DNA of 64,000 bases from Whalleya microplaca. Lineage: Eukaryota > Ascomycota > Sordariomycetes > Xylariales > Xylariaceae. Location of the stretch: NCBI GenBank assembly GCA_022497155.1, contig MU385713.1:1054001-1118000 (forward strand), given 5' to 3'. Below are positions 18,701-27,923 of this stretch, in pieces (the stretch's first letter is position 1; each line of letters begins with the position of its first letter). A model generated the notes under the pieces. That model was given only the letters and a program-made list of their open reading frames with translations, did no database searches and was not told the DNA's origin. Position numbers and translations under genes: made by a program.

Positions 18701-21700
18701 CTCCTGCCAATACGGCTAGTGAGGATATGCTTGATGCGCTGAAATCCGGTATAGATGGGATTCGAGAGGACATCGAGTCACTCCGAGCAAGCCATGAACA
18801 AGCTGTTGTTCCTGCCAGTCCTGCCGGCCCTGCCAGCGATGAAGTACTAGATACTCTTAAATCTGGCCTTGATGGTATACATGCCGATATTGAGTCTCTA
18901 CGAGAGACTCACCGGAATGATCAGCCGGCTGCTACTGCTAACGACGAAATCCTTGAGGCCCTTAAGTCTGGACTAGATGGTCTTCGTGCGGATATTGCGT
19001 CGCTTAAAGAAAACAGCCAGAGTGACAGAGCTCCTGCTCCTGCCAACCTTGCTAATGATGAGGTGGTTCTCGATGCCCTCAAGTCCGGACTGGATGGTAT
19101 CCGCACTGATATCGACTCTCTCCGAGAAAACAGCGGGAATGACAGGGCGCTCGCTACTATCGACGCTACATCTACTGCCCTTGTTCCAGCCGACCTTCTC
19201 AAGCACGATGACATCAAGAATCTCGAAGTCATGATGACCCAGCTCAGAATCAAAATGGAAGCTATCGAGACTGCACAGCCTGGACCAGCTGCTGCACCAA
19301 CTGCAGATGGCTTGTCCAAGGAAGATTTGGCCGAGATGGAAGAGATGCTCCGAAATGGTCTGTCTAGAGAAGATCTCAATACAATGGAGGAGATGCTCCA
19401 GACCATGCAAGAGTCGATGGCAGGCTTGCAAACGGGCATGCAAACAGGCATGCAAAGCAAAGATAAAGATGCTACCGAGCCCTCCATCAATCCCTCCGTC
19501 AATCTTGAGGATGCTGCCACCAAAGAAGACGTCCAAGCTATTGAGACGATCCTTCGAAATACCAAATCTCGTTTGGATGACTTCGTCGATGGGGAGCAAG
19601 CGGTCAGGAAAGATCATGTTGACGCCATCGAAGCCCTCGTGCTTGAAACCAAAGACTCTCTGGGATCTCTCTCAGGCCAGCTCGACACCGTCTCACGAAA
19701 GGAGGACCTCCTGAACATCGAGTCGTTGGTCACCCAAGTGACTGCGGCTCTTGACGAGATGAAGGAGCGTGCTGAGAAATCTCTTGAAGACCCCGAGAAG
19801 GTCACCAAGACAGACGTCGACGCTATTGAAGCGGCGGTCTTGGATGCCAAAACGGTCATCGAGCAGATCGTCAAGTCCGACATCGCAGCTCTTCCTTCTA
19901 AGGAAGATCTCAAGAACATCGAAGACACCATCAAGGAGCTGAAAGAACACACTACGGCACAAGCAGATACTCACGCTAAGGCGTTCGAAGAACGCCAAGC
20001 GGAGACTATTGGTGTTGGAGAGCGAGTCACTGAAGTCAAGACCTTCCTGGAAGAGTTCCAAACCATGATCAAGGAAAAGCTTGATGCTGGTGGTAGTGGA
20101 ATCGAATCACTCGGGAGGCTGCTTGAGAATCTCAATGAAACACTGGGGCAGAATGCTCACATCGGCAGTGACGTCAAGGAGATGTTCGAGCGAATGAAAT
20201 CTGAGTTCGAAGAGTCCAAGGCTAGTGTAATCGGCTCCAAGATGGACACAGATGAGAAGCTCAAGGAGACGGCCGAGACTATCGGGTCTAAGCTTGATGA
20301 GAAGATCGGTGAACTCTTGACGAAGTACGACGAATTCCAGCTGGTCATGGAAGACCGGACCAAGGCTGGAGAAGCCAGAGATGTCGAGGTCGAAGCCGCC
20401 ATGGTTAGCTCAAAGGCCATTGCAGAGGAGCTTAGGGCCCTGGTTGATACACTTGGCTCAACCGTCACCGACTCCCTTGAAAAGATGGAAGAAGCTTCTA
20501 GGACTGTTTTCGACAAGGTCGAGATGCTGTACGGCAAGGCCGAGGACAACCATTCGGACAACAAGAACGAGCACCAGATGACTCGCGATGAAGTCAAACA
20601 GGCAATCAGTGCTGTTGAGGGGCTCCAGGGCCAAGTTGGCGACTACGAGCCAAGAATCCTGGAGTCGATCAAGGACGTTATGCTCATCGTCGGACAACAC
20701 TACGAACAATCCAAGAGCATAGTTGCCGACATCCAGCAAAAAATCGAAGCCGCCAAGCCTGAGCCTCTGATGTTACCGCCTATTGAGAAATACGATGATT
20801 CAGAAATTAGTAACAAGCTGGACAGGTTGGACAATGGGATGCACTCCAAGCTAGACAGGCTAGTTGACCACACGGAGGCCGCCAGCAAGGCATACGCTCA
20901 ACTCGAAACCCTCGACAAGGTTCACCGGCAGGTCGTGCAGACCGCTCACGAGATCTCCGAATTCCTCTTGTCGCAACAGAAGCGTATCGAGGATGAGCAT
21001 GAAGACCGTGAGAAGACACTGCAGGAGACGACTATCCAGCTGGAGCGCCAGAAGGCTGAGCAAGAGCAAGTTGAAGCTAACCTGGCTCACCTGCGGGAAC
21101 AAGAGACCCAACTCCGTGAAGCGGTTCTGGCTCAAATCGAGCTCCAGAAGACGGAGAAGGCAAATGTCGAGACAGACCTCACGCGCCTAAGAGAGGAGGA
21201 AGCCCAACTCCGTGAATCTGCCGCAGCTCAACTGGCACAAAAGAAGACTGAGCAGGAGCACATCGAAGCGAGCATAGCGCATCTACGGGAAGAAGAGGTC
21301 CAGCTTCGCGAGTCGGTCATGTCTCAGCTAGAACGCCAGAAGACAGAACAAGATCATCACGAAGCAACTCTAATCCACCTACGAGAGGAAGAGGTTCAGC
21401 TCCGCGAAGCAGTACTCAACCAATTAGAACGCCAGAAGCTGGAACAACAGCATTTCGAGTCAAACATAGCCCAGCTGCGAGAAGAAGAACTGCAGATCCG
21501 CGAGACAGTGCTATCTCAGCTAGCACGCCAGCAGGCCGACCAAGAAGACCACAAGGCGAGCATAGCCGTCCTGCGCGACGAGGAACTTCTCCTTCGCGAA
21601 AACGTCATAGCTCTCAGGTCCGAGCAAGAATTGTTAACCCGCCAGAAGACGCGCACCACGGCGGACGTCTCGTCCCTCGAGACGGCCCTCCACCTGCGCC

Positions 21701-22548
21701 GCGAAGAACTCCACGCCATGGACGCGCGCGCGCAAGACCTGGAGCGCCGGATCCTCGACGGCGTGCTCGACCACTCGCGCGCGCTGCTCATGACCAAGTC
21801 GAGCGGCACCAAGGGGCGCGACGCGATGAGCCGCAAGCGCGTGCCGGCCGCTAGATCCAGCCTCGGGCCCACCACCAGCGACGGGCTCGGCGGCAAGCCG
21901 CAGCAGGCCAAGGCCCGGAACCCGCTCATTGCCAACGTGGTGAACGGGGGCGGGCGGACGAGCCTCGTCCCGCCTAATGCCGGCGGAAACAGCGGCCGCC
22001 GCATCCTCAGCCTCAGCCAGATCACGAACAACGTCCCGACGGGAGGGCTCAAGCGGAGCCAGAGCGTTCGTGCACCGGCGGCGGGGCTGGGGGTGCGCAA
22101 GAGCAGCTGGGCGCCCGGCAAGGCGAAGGGCTACGGCGACCTGGACAAGGAGAACGTAGATCTTGTCAGGGAGAGCGACGAGGAGTCCCGCGAGGCCACG
22201 CCCGAGCCCGCGCCCGCGCTGGTGCCGGAGCCCGAGCTTGAGCCCGAGCAGCACTCCGACTCGGAGCCGCAGTCTGAGCCCGAGCCTCAGACGCCTACGA
22301 CGGCGGATGACGAGGGCGAGGGTGAGGGCGACGAGGCGGCCACGGAGATGGCGGGGAGTGACGCCGGCACGCTGAGGCGCTCTAGTCTCGGGACGACTGT
22401 CATCACGAGTGCTGAGGCCGAAGGCGCCGAGACCCAGAGCGAGTGGACGGGCGCTGAGAGTACATATGATGTGGACGACAGCGTCATCTCGGAGAGCATC
22501 GCTGATACGGATAGTATCGCCGGCGAGGGCGAGGTCTTCGCCACTTGA
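15718..22548 (+). CDS. Giant repeat-rich coiled-coil protein, function unknown
   Basis: Single open exon of 2,276 residues, with ATG 15718 followed by a second ATG two codons later. Residues 1-about 220 are Ser/Pro-rich and disordered. From about 600 to 1,140 run many degenerate helical repeats with the core (D/E)(E/D)(I/V)LDAL(K)SGLD; six near-regular copies lie at 18484-19150. A long coiled coil follows, with a second tandem array of six 32-residue units (LERQKxEQ..LREEEVQLRE) at 21040-21615. The tail is basic (GRRILSLSQITNN, GGLKRSQSVR), then strongly acidic with Glu-Pro runs. There is no ATPase, motor or membrane motif, so labels such as chromosome-segregation ATPase would be misleading. 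It is probably a long structural tether; septal-pore or cortical tethers of the leashin type are one speculative comparison. Confidence 0.85.
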   Translation: MAMFRRLTKAARWDSSDPERAPPPLPLNPQSPVSTSRSGTSLAIQNAHAALTEKARERDTALVPALAKRMTESSPERSIVPRGSPHKRMQSLQPGTVRDMSLMIESARDSPPSSTPRGSPEKEKFSSRPSTPARNREHDRDSRPAEKEHTAPPTPTPIPASITPVVRPTVRRPQPQSILSENTPPQSATMLALQNMAPSREGESPFANVTNNSAAMGRPSASAEHLSNQLLTLTNIATALQKEMSALSRRSRDNATDLMSLKEATHARDEDIRKSLRELALNVDTTRHHRDTYTGGLYLDNKPHNLSPKPKDSRPFSLPRIPSPNSFAASIDRESALSTPSLIADNSPATMALLEKIIREMGTKEGQEAVISHLSELADKLSGMASAGKIEELIQHMKVANYEHAMVPTSMTSPDRSRNYSFSDAHDTASRDGDWIQHGPVTQRVEKLLHDRESRRRASSQPPRANDAVNDEILKIVRSVKDSVAQGGGMTAEVKALVRELRGEVLGMGREIGRKLEDVHVKAPTKSEKGEKSETTSRAELARIVEEGLEQMKVYMYQRLREHTRDSTESTKETVDYQEIYNAMRAALADSEENKSPKPEFCRDDVIQAVKEAWENYKPEIEIQQIGLERDEVLGCLKEGLQEYAPHQDTPQGVTREEVYEAVAEGLKNFVPPEMETPASLSRDEILDAVRECLEEFEFPVAPSAMNNDLTRDDMLDAVKEGLNSFDFHSSNNTALVPLNNDNSEIIERLQDIIHCMRDEFKAVSEEAKQNVAAHGRDTEQVLDATKDGFDQLRSYMEGYVDKVSGGSDQEEIMANLMHNFDNFREELAELVARASDGSKDMLRQEIESLRDAVNSSLVPHVPPPSDNREVLEAIRESMERVRAELLRSHTGTTDILDALHEGFGDIQAGIEKVGDRPVDLTANDEILDALQSGLDSVRTDITSLREVHQNDQAVVPANPADAPSDEILDALKSGLDSIRADIESLRESHNQAVPPANTASEDMLDALKSGIDGIREDIESLRASHEQAVVPASPAGPASDEVLDTLKSGLDGIHADIESLRETHRNDQPAATANDEILEALKSGLDGLRADIASLKENSQSDRAPAPANLANDEVVLDALKSGLDGIRTDIDSLRENSGNDRALATIDATSTALVPADLLKHDDIKNLEVMMTQLRIKMEAIETAQPGPAAAPTADGLSKEDLAEMEEMLRNGLSREDLNTMEEMLQTMQESMAGLQTGMQTGMQSKDKDATEPSINPSVNLEDAATKEDVQAIETILRNTKSRLDDFVDGEQAVRKDHVDAIEALVLETKDSLGSLSGQLDTVSRKEDLLNIESLVTQVTAALDEMKERAEKSLEDPEKVTKTDVDAIEAAVLDAKTVIEQIVKSDIAALPSKEDLKNIEDTIKELKEHTTAQADTHAKAFEERQAETIGVGERVTEVKTFLEEFQTMIKEKLDAGGSGIESLGRLLENLNETLGQNAHIGSDVKEMFERMKSEFEESKASVIGSKMDTDEKLKETAETIGSKLDEKIGELLTKYDEFQLVMEDRTKAGEARDVEVEAAMVSSKAIAEELRALVDTLGSTVTDSLEKMEEASRTVFDKVEMLYGKAEDNHSDNKNEHQMTRDEVKQAISAVEGLQGQVGDYEPRILESIKDVMLIVGQHYEQSKSIVADIQQKIEAAKPEPLMLPPIEKYDDSEISNKLDRLDNGMHSKLDRLVDHTEAASKAYAQLETLDKVHRQVVQTAHEISEFLLSQQKRIEDEHEDREKTLQETTIQLERQKAEQEQVEANLAHLREQETQLREAVLAQIELQKTEKANVETDLTRLREEEAQLRESAAAQLAQKKTEQEHIEASIAHLREEEVQLRESVMSQLERQKTEQDHHEATLIHLREEEVQLREAVLNQLERQKLEQQHFESNIAQLREEELQIRETVLSQLARQQADQEDHKASIAVLRDEELLLRENVIALRSEQELLTRQKTRTTADVSSLETALHLRREELHAMDARAQDLERRILDGVLDHSRALLMTKSSGTKGRDAMSRKRVPAARSSLGPTTSDGLGGKPQQAKARNPLIANVVNGGGRTSLVPPNAGGNSGRRILSLSQITNNVPTGGLKRSQSVRAPAAGLGVRKSSWAPGKAKGYGDLDKENVDLVRESDEESREATPEPAPALVPEPELEPEQHSDSEPQSEPEPQTPTTADDEGEGEGDEAATEMAGSDAGTLRRSSLGTTVITSAEAEGAETQSEWTGAESTYDVDDSVISESIADTDSIAGEGEVFAT
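18484..19150 (+). repeat. Six 36-39-residue helical repeats in the coiled-coil protein
   Basis: Six consecutive units, each about DEILDALKSGLDGIRADIES followed by a SLRE-type ending and a short Ala/Pro/Asn linker. The DNA copies are diverged while the protein pattern is kept, which implies selection on the repeat. Weaker units of the same type (RDEILDAVRECLEEF, REEVYEAVAEGLKNF and others) extend the array upstream to about 17.5 kb. Confidence 0.8.
21040..21615 (+). repeat. Six exact-period 32-residue coiled-coil repeats
   Basis: Period 96 bp, six copies without indels. The unit is LERQKTEQDHHEATLIHLRE followed by EEVQLREAVLNQ, with Leu/Arg/Glu positions strictly kept. Because 32 is not a multiple of seven, the heptads would be interrupted by hendecad-like shifts, which favours a defined-length rod. 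Confidence 0.85.
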
Positions 22549-23234
22549 ATGAAATGAATGAAGCTCGGCAGTGATGCCAGGGTTAGGGATAGATGAGCAC
22601 TGGATTGCCCGATTCTGAATGATGTTGGATGATGAGACCTCGGGTTCACGTCGTATGAGTAAGGGGGTGTATGTATGTATGTTATGCTGCAGGCGTAGGA
22701 GGCGCGGCGGCATACCTAGGGCAGGGACTTTGCTTGATGGGGTTTCCTTATGTGTCGGTGTTTGTGTGTTCGAGTTCACTTTTGTTTTATACTTTTGTCC
22801 AACCTACTTACTTATTACTTGGTTCAACTGTCATGAGTAGTAGTACGAAGATGGATGGATGGATATCCGATAGCCCGGGCTGAACTGCTTGGAGATTGTA
22901 TTACAACAGTAGTAGTGGTAGTGGTGGTGGCAGTACCCCCTGTTTCTATATTACAATACTGATGATAATGAACATGCCATTCCTGATGGTATACATATAT
23001 ATGTCTCTTTCAATTGCATTCTGATTCAATATTTTATTGAGTGATGTTTTGTTCTTGGCCGAACGAAAACCATGATGATCTACCCGCCCAATGCTTAGTA
23101 TGTTGAGTATACAACGGCTTTCTTGCTTGCCTACCTGCTTGCTTAACGCCATCCATCCATCCATCCACAACTCCCGTAGATAGATAGGCCTATAGACATA
23201 TACCTCTATGCACATAGACCCCTACGTAGATCAA
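22549..23234. other. Convergent 3' spacer
   Basis: 686 bp between the 3' ends of the coiled-coil gene and the seryl-tRNA synthetase gene. It contains simple repeats (GTAGTAGTGGTAGTGGTGG near 22910, ATCC repeats near 23150). No gene is visible. Confidence 0.7.
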
Positions 23235-24956
23235 TCACCTTCGCTTATCTTCCATAGTAATCTTCTCCCGCCCATCCATCCACGGACGCAGGACCTCCGG
23301 GATCGTAACCGCCATCTCCTCCTCATCCCACCCGTTCTCCAGCACGGCGGCCAAGACACGCGGGACCGCCATCGCGGTGCCATTGACCGTGTACGGATAG
23401 CTCATCTTATTATCCAGCAACCGCAACCTCGTCGCCAGACGGCGCGTCTGGTAATCCGAGCAGAGACTCGCGCTCGTCACTTCCCCCCAACCATCCTCCC
23501 CATCCTTGCCGCGGCTCGGGAACCAGGCCTCGATATCCCGCTTGCGCTCGGCCGAGGCGCCCAGGTCCGCGGTCGGCATCTCCAGGACGCGGCAGCGCAG
23601 GCCGAGGCCGCCGAGGACGCGCTCCTGCAGGTCCAGGATCTCGGCGAACACGGCGTCGGCCGCCGCGGGCTCGGCCGCCGTCCACGCGAACAGCTCGACC
23701 TTGGTGAACTCGTGGACGCGGTACAGGCCCTTGGTGCCGGCGCCGCGCGCGCCCGCCTCCGCGCGGTAGCACCGCGAGACGCCGGCGCGCTTGAGCGGGA
23801 GGTCGGCCGCGTCGAGCACGGCGTCCGCCTTGGAGCCCGCGAGCGGGATCTCGGCCGTGCCGGCCAGGACGCGCGGCGGCTTCGGGTCCGAGGCCGGCTG
23901 CGCGATCGCGTAGATGTGGTTCTCGCCCTCGCCCTCGGCGGAGGTGCGCGGCTGGAACCCGCACGCGGCTGCGATGTGCCCGTATACCATGCTGGGCGGA
24001 GTCATGGGGACCCAGTTCTGCCCCTGGGTCTTGACCGTGTGCAGGGCGTAGGACACCAGCGCTTGCTCGAGCTCCGCGCCCAGCCCGGTCAGATAGTACC
24101 AGCCCCAGCCTGACGCCGTCGCGGCGCCGGCGAAGTCGAGGAGGCCGAGCTCGGTGCCGATGTGTACGTGCGAGCGCCATACGCGGTCTGCGTCCGAGTC
24201 GGACCAGGAGGGAGATTTGGATTTGGATTTCGAGGATGAGGATGAGGATTTACGTGGCGTAGACACGGAGGGCGAGGAGGACGAGGGCGTGTCGTTGATA
24301 TACCGTATAAGCCGCGGCTTGTCCCCGCGCGGCGTCTCCTCGCTCGTCAAGTTGGGCATGGCAAGCGCGAAGGCGTTCATGCGCGCGAACAGCGCCTCCT
24401 CGTCGGCCTCGATGTAGGCAAGGTGGTTCTTCAGGTCCTGGGCCTCCTGGATCAGCTCGTCGCGGCTCATGGTCTTGACGTCTCGCGCCGATACCTGGCC
24501 CATGGGGGTGTTCTCGCTCTGTGTTGAGGTGGTGGTGGTGTTGGTGTTGCCCTCATCCTCCGGGTTGGACGCCAGGTGCGCGATCTGCCGCCGCAACACA
24601 TTGGCGCGCGACCGAAGATTGCGGCCATTGAGCTGGCGGTCCAGCCATTTGTCGAAGATCTCGTTGATGAGGGCCGGGTAGGTGGCTTGCTCGGGGTATT
24701 TCCGCGCGAGGCAGTTCTGCCGGTGCAGCTCGGGGTTCAGGCGGATGTGCTTGATGTTTATGTTGGGTCGTGGGGCCGTCGACGATAGGGTTGCTAGGAT
24801 GAACTCGCTGCTGGGGTCCGAGGGAGAGGCGATATCGTTGTTAGAGTTGGTGATGAAGGAAGAGGCCAGACGACGAACTAGCATGCTACTACGGAGGCAT
24901 TGGTGCGGTCTCAGCCGCATTGAGCGGCATAAGAGGGATGGTCTGGAGGTCTTCAT
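23235..24956 (-). CDS. DIA4: Mitochondrial seryl-tRNA synthetase
   Basis: Class II aminoacyl-tRNA synthetase that charges tRNA-Ser in mitochondria; 573 residues. ATG 24956 is chosen because the frame is open another 16 codons upstream but only from a TTG. The N-terminus is Arg/Ser-rich and lacks acids (MKTSRPSLLCRSMRLRPHQC), typical of a mitochondrial presequence. The tRNA-binding coiled-coil arm spans about residues 95-210. Catalytic motif 2 is seen in YRVHEFTKVELFAW (about 410-425) and motif 3 in NGTAMAVPRVLAAVLEN (about 520-540). It is longer than bacterial SerRS (about 430) because of a Ser/Lys-rich insert between arm and catalytic core (SSSSPSVSTPRKSSSSSSKS). The catalytic half is much richer in GC than its neighbours, which creates long spurious antisense frames. 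Confidence 0.92.
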   Translation of the reverse strand: MKTSRPSLLCRSMRLRPHQCLRSSMLVRRLASSFITNSNNDIASPSDPSSEFILATLSSTAPRPNINIKHIRLNPELHRQNCLARKYPEQATYPALINEIFDKWLDRQLNGRNLRSRANVLRRQIAHLASNPEDEGNTNTTTTSTQSENTPMGQVSARDVKTMSRDELIQEAQDLKNHLAYIEADEEALFARMNAFALAMPNLTSEETPRGDKPRLIRYINDTPSSSSPSVSTPRKSSSSSSKSKSKSPSWSDSDADRVWRSHVHIGTELGLLDFAGAATASGWGWYYLTGLGAELEQALVSYALHTVKTQGQNWVPMTPPSMVYGHIAAACGFQPRTSAEGEGENHIYAIAQPASDPKPPRVLAGTAEIPLAGSKADAVLDAADLPLKRAGVSRCYRAEAGARGAGTKGLYRVHEFTKVELFAWTAAEPAAADAVFAEILDLQERVLGGLGLRCRVLEMPTADLGASAERKRDIEAWFPSRGKDGEDGWGEVTSASLCSDYQTRRLATRLRLLDNKMSYPYTVNGTAMAVPRVLAAVLENGWDEEEMAVTIPEVLRPWMDGREKITMEDKRR

Positions 24957-25470
24957 GGTGAAGAAGCTCGCCTTGTCGGCATTGGAGAGTGTCCGGTGTT
25001 GCAATTGGTGTGGATGTTACACACCATCGTCCATCATACGATGTATAAGTTGAAGCTGAAAAATCGTGGGGAGCTTCCCCCGCATATAGCCGGGGTAGCT
25101 TTTTAAGCCGCTACTGGCCATCGCCAATTGCATCTGATAACACTTACATGTGTAAACGGTCATATAAGTTGATTCGCATGATACACACATATATGTATGT
25201 AAAATTAAAGTAAAAGTTCATGATGATCTAGCTTAGAGTCCTAGGCAGGAAGCATGACATACATCACGAAAAAATGTTCTTTCAAATCAGGATAGGCTGG
25301 GAAACACAAGTACATGCATACACACATACAACATACATTCAAAAGGGTATCTACACGTAGACTCAGAAGCACCATTCTGTCGTAACCACACTCCATCCCT
25401 ACATACATAACCCGCGTTCCTCCATCATCATCCACCCCATCTACCTCACCCACCAAAGCAGGTAGCTCAG
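24957..25470. other. Spacer between SerRS promoter and ARP10 3' end
   Basis: About 510 bp. The first part should contain the SerRS promoter on the minus strand, and the rest the 3' UTR of the downstream minus-strand gene. Only ACATAC/CATACA simple sequence was noticed. Confidence 0.6.
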
Positions 25471-27382
25471 CTAAATAGCCCCCCAAACCCCGAGCGTCCA
25501 ATTACTCGGCTGCTGCGCCTGCCCCCGCATCAGGCCGCCGGGCCCCATGCTCTGCCTCTGGTGCTGCTGCGCCACGGTCTTGACGTCGACCTCGTGCGGG
25601 CGGCACGCGCCCTGCACGCCCTGCTGCAGCCAGAGCTCGCGGTCGACCGTCGCCAGCGCCGGCACCCTGAGCACCGTCGCCATCGCCGCGCCGCACCACG
25701 CCCCTAGCGAGTCGATCGCCCGCAGCGTCCCCTGCACCGTTGGCTTGTAGTTGCGCTCCTTGCGGATCAGCTCCTCCACCTGGTCGACCTCGGGCGGCGC
25801 GTGCGCCGGGTTGCTGGTGGGCGGTGCGGACTCGTTTCCTCCCCCTCCTCCTCCGCCCTCTTCGTTTCGGCCTGTCGTCTCGCTGCTCTGTGATGCTGCT
25901 GCTGCTGACGCCACGGGCGTGGGTCCGTCCCCGGCTTGCCGGCTGCTGTTCTTCCGCTTGAGCTTGTGGTTGGTCCTGTACTGCTCTACGGCCTTCCCGC
26001 GGACCGGATCCCAGCCGCGTTCTTGGGCTAGCAGGGAGACTTCGTCGAAGATGCGGCCTTTCAGCCCGATTATGTTGGAGCAACCCCCGGTGAAGATGAT
26101 ACGGGCCATGCATATCGCGCGGACGTCCAGGGGTAGTTGTAGTAAGGCCTGGTAGACCAAGAGGTGTAGGGGCAGCTCATGATCGTCGAAACAGGACGGC
26201 GCAAGGCGGGTCTCGAAGAAAGTGGCTTCGCATGGTTCGGCGAGCTCCGCGAATGGTATTTCCACCGTCTTGGGGGGTATGCAAGAATTAAGCGTGACAG
26301 CCATAGGCGAATGGTCATCCCCGGGCGCTACGGGCTCCGACTCGTCCTGCTCGTGGAGCGTCGGCAGACCCTCGGTGGTCTCCCGCGCGGGCTCCTTCGC
26401 CGCCTTCTTGCACCAGATCATGCGCGTCGCGAACTCCTCGCACTCCTCGAAGCTGATCGCGTCGTCCTCGAGCTTGTCCTCGGTGCGGTCCGTACGCGCC
26501 GTCGGCGGCCGCCCTTGCACGGCGTTTCGTAGGAACTCGTAGCTCTCTTCCAGTAGCAGCCTGCCGGCGCGTATCGTCCTCCAGCTGTGCACTTCGCGGA
26601 ATTCGTAGACGGCGGTGACGGTTGTTTCGTGCCACCCGATGTCGATGATGAGACCCGATCGAGTGCCCGCTGCCATGGCGGCCATGACGGGGGATGAGAA
26701 TAGAGATATGGAGGGGGCCTGGAAACGGTGGAAGATGGTATCGAAGACAGAGGATAGAAGAGGTAAAGGCGTCGTCGGCGGTAAGACCAGGGATACTCTT
26801 CGTGGCCGGGAGTCAATGAGCAAATATCTAGAAGCAGCTTGTTAGTCAAGAGACACAATAATCCCCATCAATTGAGCAATCGCACTTAGTGAACGCCTCT
26901 CGCAACTCATGCTCCAGCTTATCCGCCACCAGCCCCAGATCCTGCCCTCTGACATCCAACTGCCACAGCTCATGGTCAGCGCCCCAGGGCTTGCCCGAGG
27001 CCCTCTTGCGCCAGTCCCGCTGATACCCGACATCCCAGGCCCTGAAGTCGCCGGCGCGCTTCTGCTGCTCGGGGCCGAAGTGCGCGATCCGCTTGGGAGC
27101 CGGGTCGCCCGCGAAGCCTAGGCGCAGCCGGCGGGAGCCGAGCTCGAGGACGACGGTGTCGTCCTCGCTGCGCAGACTACTGCTGCCGGAGGGCGACCCG
27201 TAGTTCGAGGGCACGACGGTCGGCCGGTTGGCGGGCGTGTGAGGTCCATGGCCGCCACCGCCGCCGGCGCCGGACAGGGTGGCGGAATGGCCGCCGCTGC
27301 CGCCGGCGCGTATGCTCGAGACGGTGCGGTGGGGGAGGCTGCTTGTCGGGCCTGATGCTGCTGGTGCGGCGCTCGACGACAT
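25471..27382 (-). CDS. ARP10: Actin-related protein of the dynactin pointed end, Arp10/RO7-like
   Basis: Two exons, complement(25471..26827, 26886..27382), 58-nt intron with CTAAC branch site; 617 residues. The splice restores REAFTK|YLLIDSRPRR. An actin fold is recognisable: after a Gly/Ser-rich leader comes VVLELGSRRLRLGFAGDPAP (phosphate-1-like strand), then MAAGTRSGLIIDIGWHETTV (phosphate-2-like strand) and IIFTGGCSNIIGLKGRI (adenosine-motif-like). Key actin residues are only partly kept, as expected of divergent Arp10/Arp11 proteins. These cap the dynactin filament and support dynein-driven nuclear and vesicle transport; the Neurospora equivalent is ro-7. Two low-complexity insertions add length. 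The actin superfamily is firm; the Arp10 subtype is inferred from the divergent motifs and length. Confidence 0.75.
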
Positions 27383-27923
27383 GTTAATCAGGCGGAATAG
27401 TAATAGGTGCTTCTCACATGACGAGAAGAGGGAAGCCGTGTTTTAAGGTGACGCGGGCATCTAAGCGACGCCACAGTTTTAAAGTCAATTTATATGTAGT
27501 TTCACACCGTGTCGGTAAATACACACATACAGCTTATCAGCAATGAATCATTAATAAGATTGAAGGTTGAACGACTGGTGCATCAATGGGAGCAGGGAAG
27601 CTCTGCAGGCTTGGAAGCTTGGACAGAGCGAACGGAGTGACCAGGGCTACCCTGCAACAACCTGGAAACCCCCACTACGTCTGTAACCCCTGTATGTGCA
27701 TCGTTGCCAGTGGATACCAAAAGGACAAAGTCAATATTTGAGCTTATTAGAGCTTCACTAAATTCAACCTCTAGCCTGGCCTTGCCACCATGAAATAGCT
27801 TTCACCGCTGAATCAATTACTCACTTACACCCAATTGCTCCTGGAAGAGCTGCTATATAAAAAGGGGTCTATGGATAAGCAAATTGCTCCTCTATCAGCT
27901 AGCTGACTGACTAGCCCTTCACC
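27383..27923. promoter_or_regulatory. Divergent promoter of ARP10-like and YEN1-like genes
   Basis: 540 bp between two start codons pointing away from each other. On the plus side TATATAAAA at 27854-27862 lies 70 bp upstream of the YEN1 ATG and is a good TATA box. No matching element was seen close to the ARP10 start. Confidence 0.5.

Noticed and set aside
21634..22779. 381-codon minus-strand frame overlapping the coiled-coil gene
   Set aside because: It is antisense to repetitive Glu/Arg-rich coding sequence; its Leu/Arg-rich composition is what reverse reading of GAG/CTG-rich codons gives, and no motif is present.
23208..24113. 301-codon plus-strand frame and a 256-codon minus-strand frame over the seryl-tRNA synthetase
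   Set aside because: Both lie on the GC-rich catalytic part of a confidently identified gene and read as Arg/Ala/Gly-rich shadow sequence.
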